This document shows positions 24,151-38,500 of a DNA stretch of 64,000 nt, piece after piece. The DNA lies in contig NC_091967.1 in NCBI RefSeq assembly GCF_036711975.1, positions 5,084,001 to 5,148,000 on the forward strand, given 5' to 3'. This DNA comes from Onthophagus taurus (Eukaryota; Arthropoda; Insecta; Coleoptera; Scarabaeidae). The first letter of the stretch is position 1; every line of letters starts with the position of its first letter. Position numbers and translations under genes: made by a program. The notes beneath the pieces are model-generated. The model did not search any database. It saw nothing but the letters and a program-made list of their open reading frames with translations, and was not told the origin of the DNA.

Positions 24151-27100
24151 CAATTATTACAGATCATTTTAAAAAGAAAACATTGAGCTTTAATTTAAAA
24201 TAAGTCTCATTCCTTAATTTCAATAAATACGTCTTCCAGGAATTTTTAAATTAGATCTTTTTTGACACTTTTAGGTTATACGAAAATGTAAGTTTTATGT
24301 CAACATTTTTTTTCTCAATATTTTTCCAATCCAACCCAACAATTATTATACATCATTTTAAAGAGAAAGCTTTGAGCTTTAATTTAGAACAAGTCTTATT
24401 CCTTAATTTCATTAAATACGCCTTCCAGAAATTTTTAAATTAGATCTTTTTTGACACTTTTAGGTTATACGAAAATGTAAGTTTTATATCAACATTTTTT
24501 TTCTCAATATTTTTCCAATCCAACCCAACAATTATTATACATCATTTTAAAGAGAAAGCTTTGAGCTTTAATTTAGAACAAGTTTTATTCCTTAATTTCA
24601 TTAAATACGGCTTCCAGGAATTTTTAAATTAGCATCTTTTTTGACACTTTTAGGTTATACGAAAATGTAAGTTTTATATCAACATTTTTTTTCTCAATAT
24701 TTTTTCAATCCAACCCAACAATTATTATACATCATTTTAAAGAGAAAGCTTTGAGCTTTAATTTAGAACAAGTCTTATTCCTTAATTTCAATAAATACGG
24801 CTTCCAGGAATTTTTAAATTAGCATCTTTTTTGACACTTTTAGGTTATACGAAAATGTAAGTTTTATATCAACATTTTTTTTCTCAATATTTTTCCAATC
24901 CAACCCAACAATTATTATACATCATTTTAAAGAGAAAGCTTTGAGCTTTAATTTAGAACAAGTCTTATTCCTTAATTTCATTAAATACGGCTTCCAGGAA
25001 TTTTTAAATTAGCATATTTTTTGACACTTTTAGGTTATACGAAAATGTAAGTTTTATATCAACATTTTTTTTCTCAATATTTTTCCAATCCAACCCAACA
25101 ATTATTATATATCATTTTAAAGAGAAAGCTTTGAGCTTTAATTTAGAACAAGTCTTATTCCTTAATTTCAATAAATACGGCTTCCAGGAATTTTTAAATT
25201 AGCATCTTTTTTGACACTTTTAGGTTACACGAAAATGTAAGTTTTATATCAACATTTTTTTTCTCAATATTTTTCCAATCCAACCCAACAATTATTATAC
25301 ATCATTTTAAAGAGAAAGCTTTGAGCTTTAATTTAGAACAAGTTTTATTCCTTAATTTCATTAAATACGGCTTCCAGGAATTTTTAAATTAGCATCTTTT
25401 TTGACACTTTTAGGTTATACGAAAATGTAAGTTTTATATCAACATTTTTTTTCTCAATATTTTTCCAATCCAACCCAACAATTATTATACATCATTTTAA
25501 AGAGAAAGCTTTGAGCTTTAATTTAGAACAAGTCTTATTCCTTAATTTCAATAAATACGGCTTCCAGGAATTTTTAAATTAGCATCTTTTTTGACACTTT
25601 TAGGTTACACGAAAATGTAAGTTTTATTTCAACATTTTTTTTCTCAATATTTTTCCAATCCAACCCAACAATTATTATACATCATTTTAAAGAGAAAGCT
25701 TTGAGCTTTAATTTAGAACAAGTCTTATTCCTTAATTTCATTAAATACGGCTTCCAGGAATTTTTAAATTAGCATATTTTTTGACACTTTTAGGTTATAC
25801 GAAAATGTAAGTTTTATATCAACATTTTTTTTCTCAATATTTTTCCAATCCAACCCAACAATTATTATATATCATTTTAAAGAGAAAGCTTTGAGCTTTA
25901 ATTTAGAACAAGTCTTATTCCTTAATTTCAATAAATACGGCTTCCAGGAATTTTTAAATTAGCATCTTTTTTGACACTTTTAGGTTACACGAAAATGTAA
26001 GTTTTATTTCAACATTTTTTTTCTCAATATTTTTCCAATCCAACCCAACAATTATTATACATCATTTTAAAGAGAAAGCTTTGAGCTTTAATTTAGAACA
26101 AGTTTTATTCCTTAATTTCATTAAATACGGCTTCCAGGAATTTTTAAATTAGCATCTTTTTTGACACTTTTAGGTTATACGAAAATGTAAGTTTTATATC
26201 AACATTTTTTTTCTCAATATTTTTCCAATCCAACCCAACAATTATTATACATCATTTTAAAGAGAAAGCTTTGAGCTTTAATTTAGAACAAGTCTTATTC
26301 CTTAATTTCAATAAATACGGCTTCCAGGAATTTTTAAATTAGCATCTTTTTTGACACTTTTAGGTTACACGAAAATGTAAGTTTTATTTCAACATTTTTT
26401 TTCTCAATATTTTTCCAATCCAACCCAACAATTATTATACATCATTTTAAAGAGAAAGCTTTGAGCTTTAATTTAGAACAAGTCTTATTCCTTAATTTCA
26501 TTAAATACGCCTTCCAGGAATTTTTAAATTAGATCTTTTTTGACACTTTTAGGTTATACGAAAATGTAAGTTTTATATCAACATTTTTTTTCTCAATATT
26601 TTTCCAATCCAACCCAACAATTATTATACATCACTTTAAAGAGAAAGCTTTGAGCTTTAATTTAGAACAAGTCTTATTCCTTAATTTCAATAAATACGGC
26701 TTCCAGGAATCTTTAAATTAGCATCTTTTTTGACACTTTTAGGTTACACGAAAATGTAAGTTTTATTTCAACATTTTTTTTCTCAATATTTTTCCAATCC
26801 AACCCAACAATTATTATACATCATTTTAAAGAGAAAGCTTTGAGCTTTAATTTAGAACAAGTTTTATTCCTTAATTTCATTAAATACGGCTTCCAGGAAT
26901 TTTTAAATTAGCATCTTTTTTGACACTTTTAGGTTATACGAAAATGTAAGTTTTATATCAACATTTTTTTTCTCAATATTTTTTCAATCCAACCCAACAA
27001 TTATTATACATCATTTTAAAGAGAAAGCTTTGAGCTTTAATTTAGAACAAGTCTTATTCCTTAATTTCAATAAATACGGCTTCCAGGAATTTTTAAATTA

Positions 27101-27880
27101 GCATCTTTTTTGACACTTTTAGGTTATACGAAAATGTAAGTTTTATGTCAACATTTTTTTTCTCAATATTTTTCCAATCCAACCCAACAATTATTATACA
27201 TCATTTTAAAGAGAAAGCTTTGAGCTTTAATTTAGAACAAGTCTTATTCCTTAATTTCATTAAATACGGCTTCCAGGAATTTTTAAATTAGCATCTTTTT
27301 TGACACTTTTAGGTTATACGAAAATGTAAGTTTTATATCAACATTTTTTTTCTCAATATTTTTCCAATCCAACCCAACAATTATTATACATCATTTTAAA
27401 GAGAAAGCTTTGAGCTTTAATTTAGAACAAGTCTTATTCCTTAATTTCAATAAATACGGCTTCCAGGAATTTTTAAATTAGCATCTTTTTTGACACTTTT
27501 AGGTTACACGAAAATGTAAGTTTTATTTCAAAATTTTTTTTCTCAATATTTTTCGAATCCAACCCAACAATTATTATACATCATTTTAAAGAGAAAGCTT
27601 TGAGCTTTAATTTAGAACAAGTCTTATTCCTTAATTTCAATAAATACGGCTTCCAGGAATTTTTAAATTAGCATCTTTTTTGACACTTTTAGGTTATACG
27701 AAAATGTAAGTTTTATATCAACATTTTTTTTCTCAATATTTTTCCAATCCAACCCAACAATTATTATACATCATTTTAAAGACAAAGCTTTCAGCTTTAA
27801 TTTAGAACAAGTCTCATTCATTAATTTCAATAAATACGGCTTCCAGGAATTTTTAAATTAGCATCTTTTTTTGACACGTT
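24151..27880. repeat. 190-bp satellite array (~19.6 monomers) with higher-order structure
   Basis: Monomers repeat every 190 bp (189 bp in copies carrying a 1-bp deletion), from a degenerate start at 24151 to a truncated last copy at 27880. Variants alternate: TTAAATACGG copies usually carry TTATAC and GTTTTATATC, while ATAAATACGG copies often carry TTACAC and GTTTTATTTC. The alternation is strict from the third to the seventeenth monomer (a 380-bp dimer). The variant AGTTTTATTC in place of AGTCTTATTC appears in monomers 2, 6, 10 and 14, giving a 760-bp tetramer. Each unit contains a T8 tract and the palindrome-like AAAGCTTTGAGCTTT. No coding potential. Confidence 0.95.
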
Positions 27881-27889
27881 TATCATCTT

Positions 27890-30800
27890 TCCTTTCTTAT
27901 TCATAAATCTAAGCAATTACTAAAAGTCGTGCCTGTAGGTTGAATCTTGTATATTTATATTTCTTTGTCTATTTTGTATCCAAATAATAACGAACGAAGA
28001 TTACGGTAAATAATGCCAAAGATATAGCAGAGGTGTTCTAACACAAAAAACTAGGAAGGTTGAGATACTTGCAGAAATCTTCAAAATCATAGGAGGATAA
28101 GGAGTGGAAATCATGCATTTTTACTTTCCTAATATAATTGATAATATAATACTTTCCGACCAAGAAATATAAACATTTATACAAGAATTTGTAATTTCAA
28201 TCGGGATAACATTAATTTTAATCAGCAAGATTAAAGGTCATCCTTCATGTAAATAAAATAGTGCTAGATAATTTGAAATCCAACTAAGAAATCAAATGCC
28301 AAGATGTTTAATAAAAAATTAATGAAAGTGTGAAATATTATTATGCTTTTCCTTTACTCATGTTTACAAGTGAGTGATAACAGCTGTGCTTTACATAACA
28401 ACATCACTTTCAATGACATTTTACTACTACCAGATTGCGACGTACATAAATTCATCGTGGGCCGTTGTTTACGAAACTTTAATTTCATTGCGAACCTTTT
28501 AAAGTTTAAGTAATGGTAGATTATTACTCGACTTAATAAGTTATTGGGAAACTTGAATATGTATAAATTACAAGATTTCTATTATGCGATGTAAAAATAA
28601 AGAGAATTGAAAATTTTAGTGACAACTCCCATGTATTTTACTGATTTGGCATCGATCTTAAATAAACCTTAAGGCGGCGCTAAATCGCACAAAAAACGAG
28701 GCCAATTGGCAACAATTCCTTCAAGTTCTCGAAAGCATAGGAATTTCTATTTTTATAACCTGGCGTTGGTGGCGTCGTCCGGTTCGCTATCTATCCCACT
28801 ATTTTTACGAAATCGACGAGTTGCTGTGGCATGGTCGTGGAGCCCTTTTCCTGGCATACATCCACGTCCTGGCGCAATTTCTCTGCGTTCACCCAAGATT
28901 TCTAATAGCGAAATATCGCAAACAACAACAAAACCAGCTCAACCCAAACGTGAAAAAAAAAAGGAATTGTAGCTGCATAATGCCGTGGCATATTGAGAAA
29001 CTCTCCGTGCCAAAGAGAGTAATTGAGCGTCTAGTTTATCTCGGTCGATTTGAAAATCAACCGTAACATTTAAATTCGTGTTATAGAAACAATAACGATC
29101 TCGTAATTAACTCGTAATTGATTCTAAATTCAAAATTTGAAATGATCAAAAACTTCTTGTTCGATTAAATGGTAAATTATTCATTCAGGTATTTTCTTTG
29201 TTGTTAATAAAACCGTTTAGAAGATGGTTTTGATCGTTTCGATCCCGTGGTCCAGGTAGTTTGGACAAAGGATTCAGTGTGCGAGAGAGAGACCCACCAA
29301 AAACGGATGACTTGTCAATGGTCGAAATACCGCACATCAGAACCGACTGACCCCGAACGTCAAACAAAGGACGTGGAAATTTCAACATCTATAGGTAACC
29401 TTCTGACAACATGGTGCTTCTTTGTTAGAATACGACATCGTCGTTCAAAACTTAATTAGACGGGTAATTTTATTAAATTACTCGTACTGTAACTTACGCA
29501 TTAATGACATAATTTAGATTGGCCAAATCACCTTTTTGGTTCCTCTACGTTAATCCCCATCGTTATCTTATCAAATTTCGATAAAAATTATTTTATTTAA
29601 GTGGGAGTAATAAAAAAATCTGTAATGAGCTTTGAAATTATTTGAGACTGTGTATTCTTAAGTCGTCAATCATTTTTGTATACAATTTGTGGGATCAATC
29701 CTGTCTATTTATCAAGATGCACTCTCAATTTTTTACTATTCGATACAGACATTACAGAAGTAATGTCATTAGGCTTGTTTTGGTTTAAGAGTTTTGTAGT
29801 TCCGAACTTTTCTATAACTTTCAGCTCTAAAACTTCTTAAATAAATTGATTCTGATAATTGAAATAATCAAAGTGATCTGAAATAATTGATTTTGATTCG
29901 CTCTGGATTACACACGAGGTAAGTGAGTTATTTTTTTAGAAATGGTATATCGAAAATAAAAAAAAAAATCTTAACTTCTTTGGTTTTACTTACAGATGTT
30001 GGTGGAATTGATTGAAATCTTGATTCCTCCCTGGTTTGAACTGCTCCTTTTTCCCCCTTGGTGGAATGTGCTGGTACCCCCTTGGTGGCTTTCCGGAAAA
30101 ACTATTCCGATGTCTTCTTTCCCAGGTTGGTTATCGTACTCTTCTTAATTAATTTTAGCTTCTTTTCTTCTCCCTCAATTGTGAATTTCTTTGGTTATGT
30201 TTTTTCTTCAGAAATTTATCTTCGTAGGATTTCACGAGCGTTTCGAAATAGATGTTTACTCAATGATGATCAGGAAGCGAATCTTAGCGTCCTCGTTATT
30301 CATTTTTCACCCTTTTTTCGGCAAAAATCGACAAAAACTTCTCTTTTTTGTCCATCACCCTCTTTGATACCACAAGAAAAAGTGTAAAAAATTTGTATTT
30401 CTGAGCGCCATCTCTTATTGACATTTGGTTTTTCTTCCAAATTTTCAAAAATTACTTTTTAAATAAACTATATTTATTGAAATCCTTCAATGTCTGAATA
30501 CTCTGAATTATTTCATTCCCCTTTGACACAATTTTTCACATTAATTCTTCTTTAATTCCAAAATTTATATTCCGTTTCTTTCAAAATCTTCACATTTTTA
30601 ATTTTCAACATTTCGGTTTTAAACTGATTAAAATCACTTGAATCTGATGTAATTCATTATAAGCTTTATGTTTTTAGGTATTTCAAGAAGTTTTTTGGCT
30701 GTAATCACCCATAAATTGAATACTTTAGATTTGGAGGTTATGTTTCGTTTTTTTTTTGTGGCCTCTTTTTTTAACTAAATACAAGAATATTTCTTAATCT

Positions 30801-31115
30801 ACGACGGAAATACGAACGGATTTATCATTGATTAAAACATCTTTACAAATAACGACGAAATCAATGAGAACTATAACAAACTTTTATGAAATTTTTCAAC
30901 GATCAGCTTTAACTATCCTCGGTATATCAACTTTGATATCAATACGTGAGTTGTTCTTTATATTTTAATTATAATATTAATTTGAACGATTTGAAGAAGT
31001 ACTAATAAACTCTCTAGGCTCTCGATTTACAAGGATTTTTCTACGGAATGTCATTATTTCCTCTTTATTGTAATTATTTCTTATAACAAAACTATTGTTT
31101 ATTAATTAATTAATA
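27890..31115. other. Intergenic region with one GC-rich island (28680-28960)
   Basis: Mostly AT-rich. A modest GC-rich block occurs at 28680-28960 and another at 29240-29380. A 109-aa open frame at 30058-30387 has no recognisable motif. A GAGCGCCATCTCTT site (reverse strand AGATGGCGCTC) lies at 30403-30416. No gene is supported. Confidence 0.5.
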
Positions 31116-31121
31116 AAATTA

Positions 31122-31325
31122 TGAGTGGAACCCAATATTAATACAATATCTAGAAAACATGGAACCACTCGTCTTTATAGCATTACCTGCCATACTTGCG
31201 ACTTCCGCCGACTTGTATGCGATAGCGTCAAGTTGATTACCATGATCAATTCGAACTTTGGAGCTTAATTCTGCCATCTTCACGTGTTCTTCAAGCCAAA
31301 CATCACACATAGACATGAGAGACAT
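31122..31325 (-). CDS. Possible small protein or exon fragment, 67 aa
   Basis: The reverse-strand frame begins MSLMSMCDVWLEEHVKMAEL and runs with unbiased, protein-like composition to a TAA stop. An AATAAA lies about 25 nt downstream on the same strand. A potential donor (GCAG|GTAATG) inside it would truncate the frame after VASMAG. I do not recognise the family. It could be a genuine small gene, a terminal exon, or a processed fragment. Confidence is low because there is no conserved domain and no supporting exon nearby. Confidence 0.25.
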
Positions 31326-31829
31326 GGTACTGTCTTAATGACTTTCTCGCAATAATATGAAAAGGCAGCAACAAGACATAACGCCTATTCAATGAAAAAA
31401 CAACAAAAAAGTAGTAAAAAGATTAAAACATAAAAACTTAAGTAGCCGAATCGTGTCGATGCAATCTGTTTATTAGTTCCAGTAGATGAGAGTCGTACAA
31501 TAAATGAAGACAAAGAGATAAGATAAATTTTTCAAAGTATTTTGAATGTTAAGTAATTACTGTGACACAAATGCAACCAACCGATGAAAAACTTGATGCA
31601 CACGAAATGATTTGAACACAATCGTATGTTATATACAAATTAACGGAAAGTTGTGTAATGTACCGTATTCCTGGGAAAAGGTGATGCCATTGAAAGCAGG
31701 AAGATGAAATCTTCTCAAAATGTAATAAATCTTGATGAGTTCAGTCTAAAAATTAATATCGGTTGTAATAACATTAAATTAAAAAATCAAGTAGTAGATT
31801 ATAGATTGGGTTTCAAAAATGTAAAGTTC

Positions 31830-32340
31830 AGGAATGGGGTGGGGTGGTGAGGGTCGCGACCCGTGGTCCTTCCGACGACCGTACACACCCGGCATAGTTC
31901 CCCGGAGGCATAGGCAGGTAGACAGACCCCAAGCGGGCCAACAGCAAACGAACCAACATTCAAGAAAGAAAGAGCGCACGTTATATTGCCGGGTGCACAT
32001 GTACTTCGCACCAGTGCGCTCTCTGTCGCGACGTCAGACAGGTCACCCCACCCATTCCGCAGACGACGACGACGTCGGACGCCGGAACCTGCGTTGCTAT
32101 CTCAACGGTTGCTAAGCCTCTCTCCGTTCTGTTGACGATAACACCGCCTCTGCCATTCACCTCTCTCCGATCAAAACGCTTGCGTCGGACAGAGATGGAC
32201 GTAAAACGGGCATGCGCCATCCGTCGCTGGACAGCTTAGAAGGACATGTGCTTGCCGAATTCTTTCCACTTTAGTGCCGGCTCCAAGACCAAGAAGTATT
32301 ATACGAAAGTGTTTTGTGTGAGTACAGTGATCCATGGATC
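31830..32340. other. GC/CpG-rich island
   Basis: A CG-rich block with repeated ACGACGACGACG-type tracts and an X-box-like half (GTTGCTATCTCAACGGTTGC) near 32091. Short open frames on both strands are not recognisable. It resembles a CpG-type promoter; a 5' non-coding exon of the downstream BTB gene is one possibility, unproven. Confidence 0.4.
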
Positions 32341-33845
32341 TCAAAGGAGTAGCGACGAGTTTTTATAAACAAATTGAAGAAAAAATATAAAACTAAAAAT
32401 TGGTGAGTAACGTAACGTAGGTGTTTTCAAAAACGCACTGGGGATTAATCGCAAAAATGTTGACCTTCTCCGTGGCCATAGACCTGTTACGGTCGTGGAC
32501 GTTTCCTCTTCCCCTGCGTTTAAGTACTTAGAGTATTCATGCCACACTATACAACTGCAATGAATGAATGCACTCTACGGTGTAGTGTTTCTATTTATAG
32601 AACAGATCTGCCAGTATCCACACATACATACATTTGACACGTAAACTGTCCGTATAAATATAATGCGTTACGTTGCCGTAGTGAGTCATTGGCATGACGC
32701 AATTTTACATCGGCACTATGCGGCGTGTCGCGACGGATGTCTCACTACGTAGGTTTGTACATAATTATTTAGTTACAAATGAATATGTATTATGTTCGAT
32801 ACGTTACGATCCTATTACAAACCCTTTTAGCGATTATCGACATTCAGTCACGATTTTTCGCCAAACATTTCACTTGAACACTATTCAATTCGGGTTACAT
32901 TTAGGTTTCTTGGAAATATTTTTTTTAGTTTGTTAGTTCAAGTATTTGCTTTCAACAAACTTATCGTTGTTTGTAATGATTCATGGGAATAATCCAATAA
33001 ACGTTATAAATTTTTAGTAGTTGAAAAATTTGTTGAATTCTAACCAAAAATTTAAATTATTATATAACTGTTGTTAAAATATTTTCAATTATTAGTCATT
33101 AAACCAAGCACTATCTCATGCTGCTTGTGGTTATGGGTTTTACTTTGATAACATAACTCCAAATAGTATATATCATTATTTTATAGTGTATAAGCTTTTA
33201 AGTTTTGAAGAACGTTGTTTATATTGTAGTGTTATTAGTCGCGTTTACCACTTTACAGCGGTTGTAACTACAAAGTATACAAGCTGCTTAAATCGTTACT
33301 GAACTATAATTTTTTAGACCTTGAGCGCCACTAAAAATTTGCCGATTTAACATGACCTCAACATCTGTAGTTGCTGTATGGTTGAGTAACTTCAAAATCC
33401 AACTAATTGTGTATATATTCATTTTCATAAATTATTTTTGCAATACTTCAACATCACAACGCGAACTAAAAAAAAAAAGATAATTGTTAGTAGACAAAAT
33501 ACATCTTCTTGATGAATTACAAAGACATATAGATATAAGCACAAAACCTAATATCTCAAGCTGCTTCACTCTCAATAAGATAGCCTAATAGCTCGTCAAG
33601 AAAGCAGTTTATTAATATGAGAATTGTCTTAATCTTGAAAAATGAATACCTTTTTTGTCAAGTCTATAAAATGTTTCGTCGATTGAATTAAGCTAATTGC
33701 GTCCTCTGTTGTAAAGACTCTTAGAGCAATACTGTCGGTGCTACAACATGATCTTCTAAGTTTGTTGTATATCGAATAAAATCTAAATAGGCAACGTCGA
33801 CTGTCTTCTTGGGTTGCTTCTGCGAAGAATATAGGCTTCAAAAGT
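32341..33845. other. AT-rich intergenic, nothing recognised
   Basis: No supported gene or element. A weak GAGCGCCACT motif occurs near 33325. Confidence 0.5.
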
Positions 33846-33849
33846 AAAA

Positions 33850-34210
33850 AGGTGTATAGTATAAACATGTTCGGAACTTCTGTGTTATCAACCCAACCCA
33901 ATTCGAGGCTTGGTCTCCTCAATCTTCCACTTCCATCCATATCTGTCTTTTGATGCTCATTTTTAGTTTGCAACTCCTAACATGTTCCGCACCTCATCCT
34001 TCCTTCGTTATCTGGGTACCTAAATCGGTCTCCTATCTTAAAGGTGTTCTTGTTGTGGTGACTTCTGTGGTACACTATCATCCGGCATCCTCTGGACATG
34101 TTAAGCTTTATAATCTCTTCATATAGTTGTGGTTCCCTGATTGATCCCATTATTTTGCTCAAGATTTTCCTCTCCACTATCCAGTCTCTCTACGTCAGTT
34201 GTTGATCTTC
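33850..34210 (-). pseudogene. LINE C-terminal remnant
   Basis: The reverse strand reads ERKILSKIMGSIREPQ, then further down MDGSGRLRRPSLELGWVDN. This recalls the ERKILRRI(F/Y)GP block and the downstream (R/G)RRGRP...RW.DNVE block at the end of many arthropod LINE ORF2 proteins. Both are diverged and separated by stops, so only a decayed fragment remains. Confidence 0.55.
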
Positions 34211-35437
34211 CAGCCCTCGTACCTGGTACTTCCCCAATGTTTTTGCCAATTTTCCTAAACAAAAAATACATACTTTTATTATCTGCTATAATGAAACTAA
34301 CTTAAATTCATAACCGCTTTTAATTAATCGAAACATTCAGAAACCGATACATCAATTTATCATCGACATTTGAATCTCTTAGTCATAATAAGCGTTAAAA
34401 ATATGGTTCCGGGAATTTTTAATCATAACACATAATTTCGATATCGTATAATTTACACTGACGTGTCATAACGTAAAATTAAATCCAATTACAAGTAACT
34501 CAAAACTTTCTTTTTTATGATATCATTAAACTAATATCTATCCATTGATAGACATAAATAAAACGATTTAATTATTTGATAACTCTTATATAGAAAGTCG
34601 GCTACAATTTCATCTAACGCCACTAGATTTACATTCGATTTTGTAGTATAAATACGAATTTATTGCCCACCGATAGGTGATAAATGTGACATGACCAAGT
34701 TTCCGCCCCGTTTAAATACTTATATCTATAGGCCCGAAGCTTAAATTGGCCATAAATTCATTTATAACGTTTAAAAGCACCGATCCAATCGACCATTTAG
34801 TAAAGTTGTAAAGACCGTTTTGGTTTGGACTTTAGAGGAAGTGGTAGTAGTTAAATCGAACAATTATCGGTTGGTCTATCTGTGTGTATGTGGGTATGTA
34901 AACGTGTTTTGTAGTAGGTATAGAACGTGACGGGTTTTATAGTCCGGATATAAAACACGTTCCCCGAAATACAATCTTCAAGGTCGCTTTATTTACAACT
35001 ACATATAATTTTTTACGATTGAACTAAATGGTCGATAACCGAGGTCTTTCATATTTTCCTATATTAAATTCTAATTGAATGAATTTGTCTTTGTTATATA
35101 GTCATTTTATCTTAATACAACTATACTCCTTAAATAGCTGGAGATTCATAATTGCTATCTCGTATATAATGATTCTAAAATAATTACTTTTTAAATCACT
35201 TGTCCACTATGGTAGCAGTCCACAACTTGCGTTTCCACTGCTATTCTTCAAATTTAAAATCAATTGTATACTTTTAGAGTCCAGAACTACTACTTTTCTA
35301 TGTGTAGAAACTTGGATATGTTGCAGTTTTATATCCCAGCTTGGCATTCCTTCATTGGAGTATGCAAATACCTGAATAATGAAATTTCGTATCGTTAGAT
35401 TGACCATGTTGGTGCGAATAACTTACCTTTATTTATT
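34211..35437. other. AT-rich intergenic, nothing recognised
   Basis: No supported gene or repeat structure; small GC-richer patches near 34680-34980 only. Confidence 0.5.
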
Positions 35438-35572
35438 TGGCCGTCTCGACCACCTGACTTAACGCCTTGTTATTTTTTTCTTTGGGGGCACATAAAGGAT
35501 TTTGTTTACGTTCCCCCACTACCAAACACATTAGAACTCAGGGAAAGGATTAATGTTGCAGTGACAGGATGA
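35438..35572 (+). pseudogene. Tc1/mariner-superfamily transposase C-terminal fragment
   Basis: The frame gives WPSRPPDLTPCYFFLWGHIK, then DFVYVPPLPNTLELRERINVAV, then a stop. The WP.R.PDL.P.DFFLWG block carries the third catalytic acid region of IS630/Tc1/mariner DDE transposases; here the usual D after P-C is a Tyr. Only this terminal ~45 aa is recognisable, so the element is dead. Confidence 0.8.
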
Positions 35573-38500
35573 TGCAACAAAATCTTGGTTGATTTTAACA
35601 GAACTTTAGTTTTGAGTATGATGCGGATTATCACTGATCAGATTTAGTTTAAATTAATGTAATTATCAAAATACATAGCATAGCACTTTGTTTGTGGCAA
35701 GATAAAACTTGTGTTCTTGTGACCAGTTAGAATTACAAAAAGTTGTAAAACACTTTAATTGAATTGTCTTACGACAAGTACTACTATTTAAATCTTTAAT
35801 ACGTCAAAACGTATTTTAAAAATAAATCAAGTATTGTTTACAATTCTAATTTTATTTTGTACTGTGGCTCCAAGGCAACTACGCATATCTAGATTACTTC
35901 GATGTTATATTTGAAATGTGACACTGCTCTTAAAAAATATATAGTACTTCGATGTTATTAGTATCGGCTTAGGGTAAGGTATCGAAACCTACCCTAGGTC
36001 GTGATACTTTTGCTCCCCCTAAAATGTAATAACTAGTAAGCATTATACGGCAGTTCTTTTGTGCCCATTTCGTTTCTACCTGAACGTGAGAGATCTCTCC
36101 GCATTTACGAACATTTTACATCGCGTAGTTCCTTCAGTTTTCTCCCCCCTAACGACTGTTACGTGATGACAACAAAGAAATGCGGCATGAGATTGGAATT
36201 TGTCGGTTGAGTCGGTTAAAGGTGTGGGATTGTACCGACATAAACGTTCTTGTTTTACAAATAAGGGTTTATTGTTTCTAGTGATTTGAGTTATTTTTTG
36301 CCTTTTTTATTCTGACAAGTTGAAAATGAATTTGCAAAAATTAAAATAAATAAAATAATTTGGCGTCGTGACGCCAACCATTCCAAAATCAGTACTGCAA
36401 ACGTCGACGTCGACCTTCCTCGAACTGGAACCGGTTGCGCACATCTACTTCCGGTTGCACGTCCGTAACTGCGCCGTGGCCTACCCCAACCCCTCCGTCT
36501 CCGTCCCACCTCGTCGGTTTTAGCTTCTCCCCCCAAACCGCCCTCGCCCCTCACGTCTAGACGTCGCAATGGCCCCCAAGCGCACGGCGCAGCACACATA
36601 CAAGCCCTAACGCCAGAAACCTTCCAGAGTGGAGTTCGACACCCGAAGGGTCGCGAGTCTTTCATCTTCCTTCAGTGACTCCAGTGTAATCTCTTCTTTC
36701 TTTAATACTTAGGTACTAATAATTCTTTTTGATTCTATAAAAAGAGATTCGGCAACGTTTTCGAGAGTTTTCCACGTCCTATTCATCGACCCGATCCGAC
36801 CCGAGTCGACCCCGGGCCGGCCCCTTCGGTACGGATCGGTTGTTGGTGCGCTTTTAACGTCTAGACGTCTCCGAAGAAGATCAAGGACAGGCGTCTCGAC
36901 GGTACTCAAATGTAAACGCCCTGCATTGATGTACCAAAATTTATATCATGCTAAATAAGTGAATTTTATTCATAAATTAACCAACTTCATCAATTTTCAA
37001 GAAATAATGTGGTAGGAAGATTTTTGGAGAATGTGTGGTGATTTAATCATTAAATCTTCATGTATGTAAGTAATTTTGACTTTACCTGCTTGACTTTTCG
37101 ATGCAGATTTTTTTTTGTATTCTGAAATTTCATTAAACCCCTTTTAATCAGCACTGCGGTCTTCCCAACCAGCTTATCTTAGAGGCAAAGGCCAACATAA
37201 TCCGGATTTTACCCAAGCCTATCTCCAAAAAAGGGGTCCCTAAGATCTTGAAGAACCTTTCTGCTGAGGTTTATGTAACCTAAAGAATTCAAATTTTATT
37301 TAAAATAAAGTTAACTTTAATTAATTTAATTATTAATATTCCACAAAATCGATTAATTTTAAAAGCTGATCTATCAGTTAATTAATCAAGAACGGTTAAA
37401 AATAAAACTTGCCAATTATATACGTATACCATCTGCCTTAAACCGTCATCACAAGCGATTAAGGATCTTGCTTATCGTGATACACGCAACAATAACCGTG
37501 AGGTATAATATTGGTAAGCGATGTTCATTTAATCAGAATATTTATTTATCAGCTTGGACATCTTAAAAAAATTAGGCACAAATTCAACGATAAGAAAAGA
37601 ATTGTAAATCTTTCGATAAACAAAAAATTTATTATATAATTTTATTAATAAATTTTTTATTATACATTTGCGGTAATGTAAGTCATTAAAGGTGCTTCAA
37701 CTTATTGATAACAATTTTAATAGACGACAGCTTGCAAAGTGCTTCTTATTGGTTAACGTGTCGAGGTAGTGGTTATTTGCCACCATCTGCTACACGACGA
37801 AGCCCTTGCCTCTCGAAAGAGCTTTTACGGTATTTCTATTCAACACCTGTGCAATTTTCGTGGTAAATTTTAATACAAACCGTTAAGAATTTTTTTCGTT
37901 CAAAGTTATGTAAAGCAAAAAATACCTGAGCAAATTCTTTTTTTGCAAATTCTTAGAAATTCCCAAGGTTAATAGTTTCTAAGTTTTGGGTCATTCAAGA
38001 ATAACAACTCAGTCAAAAATAAAGAGGAGAGATAATCGCCGGTTCTGATTAACTGTAATCTACCAAGGCCGCATTCCCGAAACCGGCGAGTGTACTTTTT
38101 TCTAAGAAATCTTATTTATAAACATTTTCAATAATAATTTAGATTATAGGCTAAAGGCGATCATGTAACAATACTCCTTCAAGTCACCTTGATTGATAAT
38201 CAATGCAATTGTATTCTAAGAATAATAGAATATAGACACCAAATTATTAAATTTTAGTAACTTACACAAAAGTTTTTATGCATTTCTACATCAAAGCTCG
38301 TAAATATAAATGACATTCTTCATCCATATAAAACTACGTAGATAAAAATTCTTTACAGATTACTTAATGAAACAGATTTTCACTCATCTTCATTTAAGAA
38401 TTAAACTTATGTTTGCCGTTAATGAATTAAATCCATCAATTTAAACGTAAACAAACCATCTGATAATTCACATTAACACAACATAACCTCAACTGTCAGA

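Noticed and set aside
24151-27880. Regularly spaced repeats as a CRISPR array
   Set aside because: Repeats are 190-bp contiguous monomers without unique spacers, in an insect nuclear context; this is a satellite.
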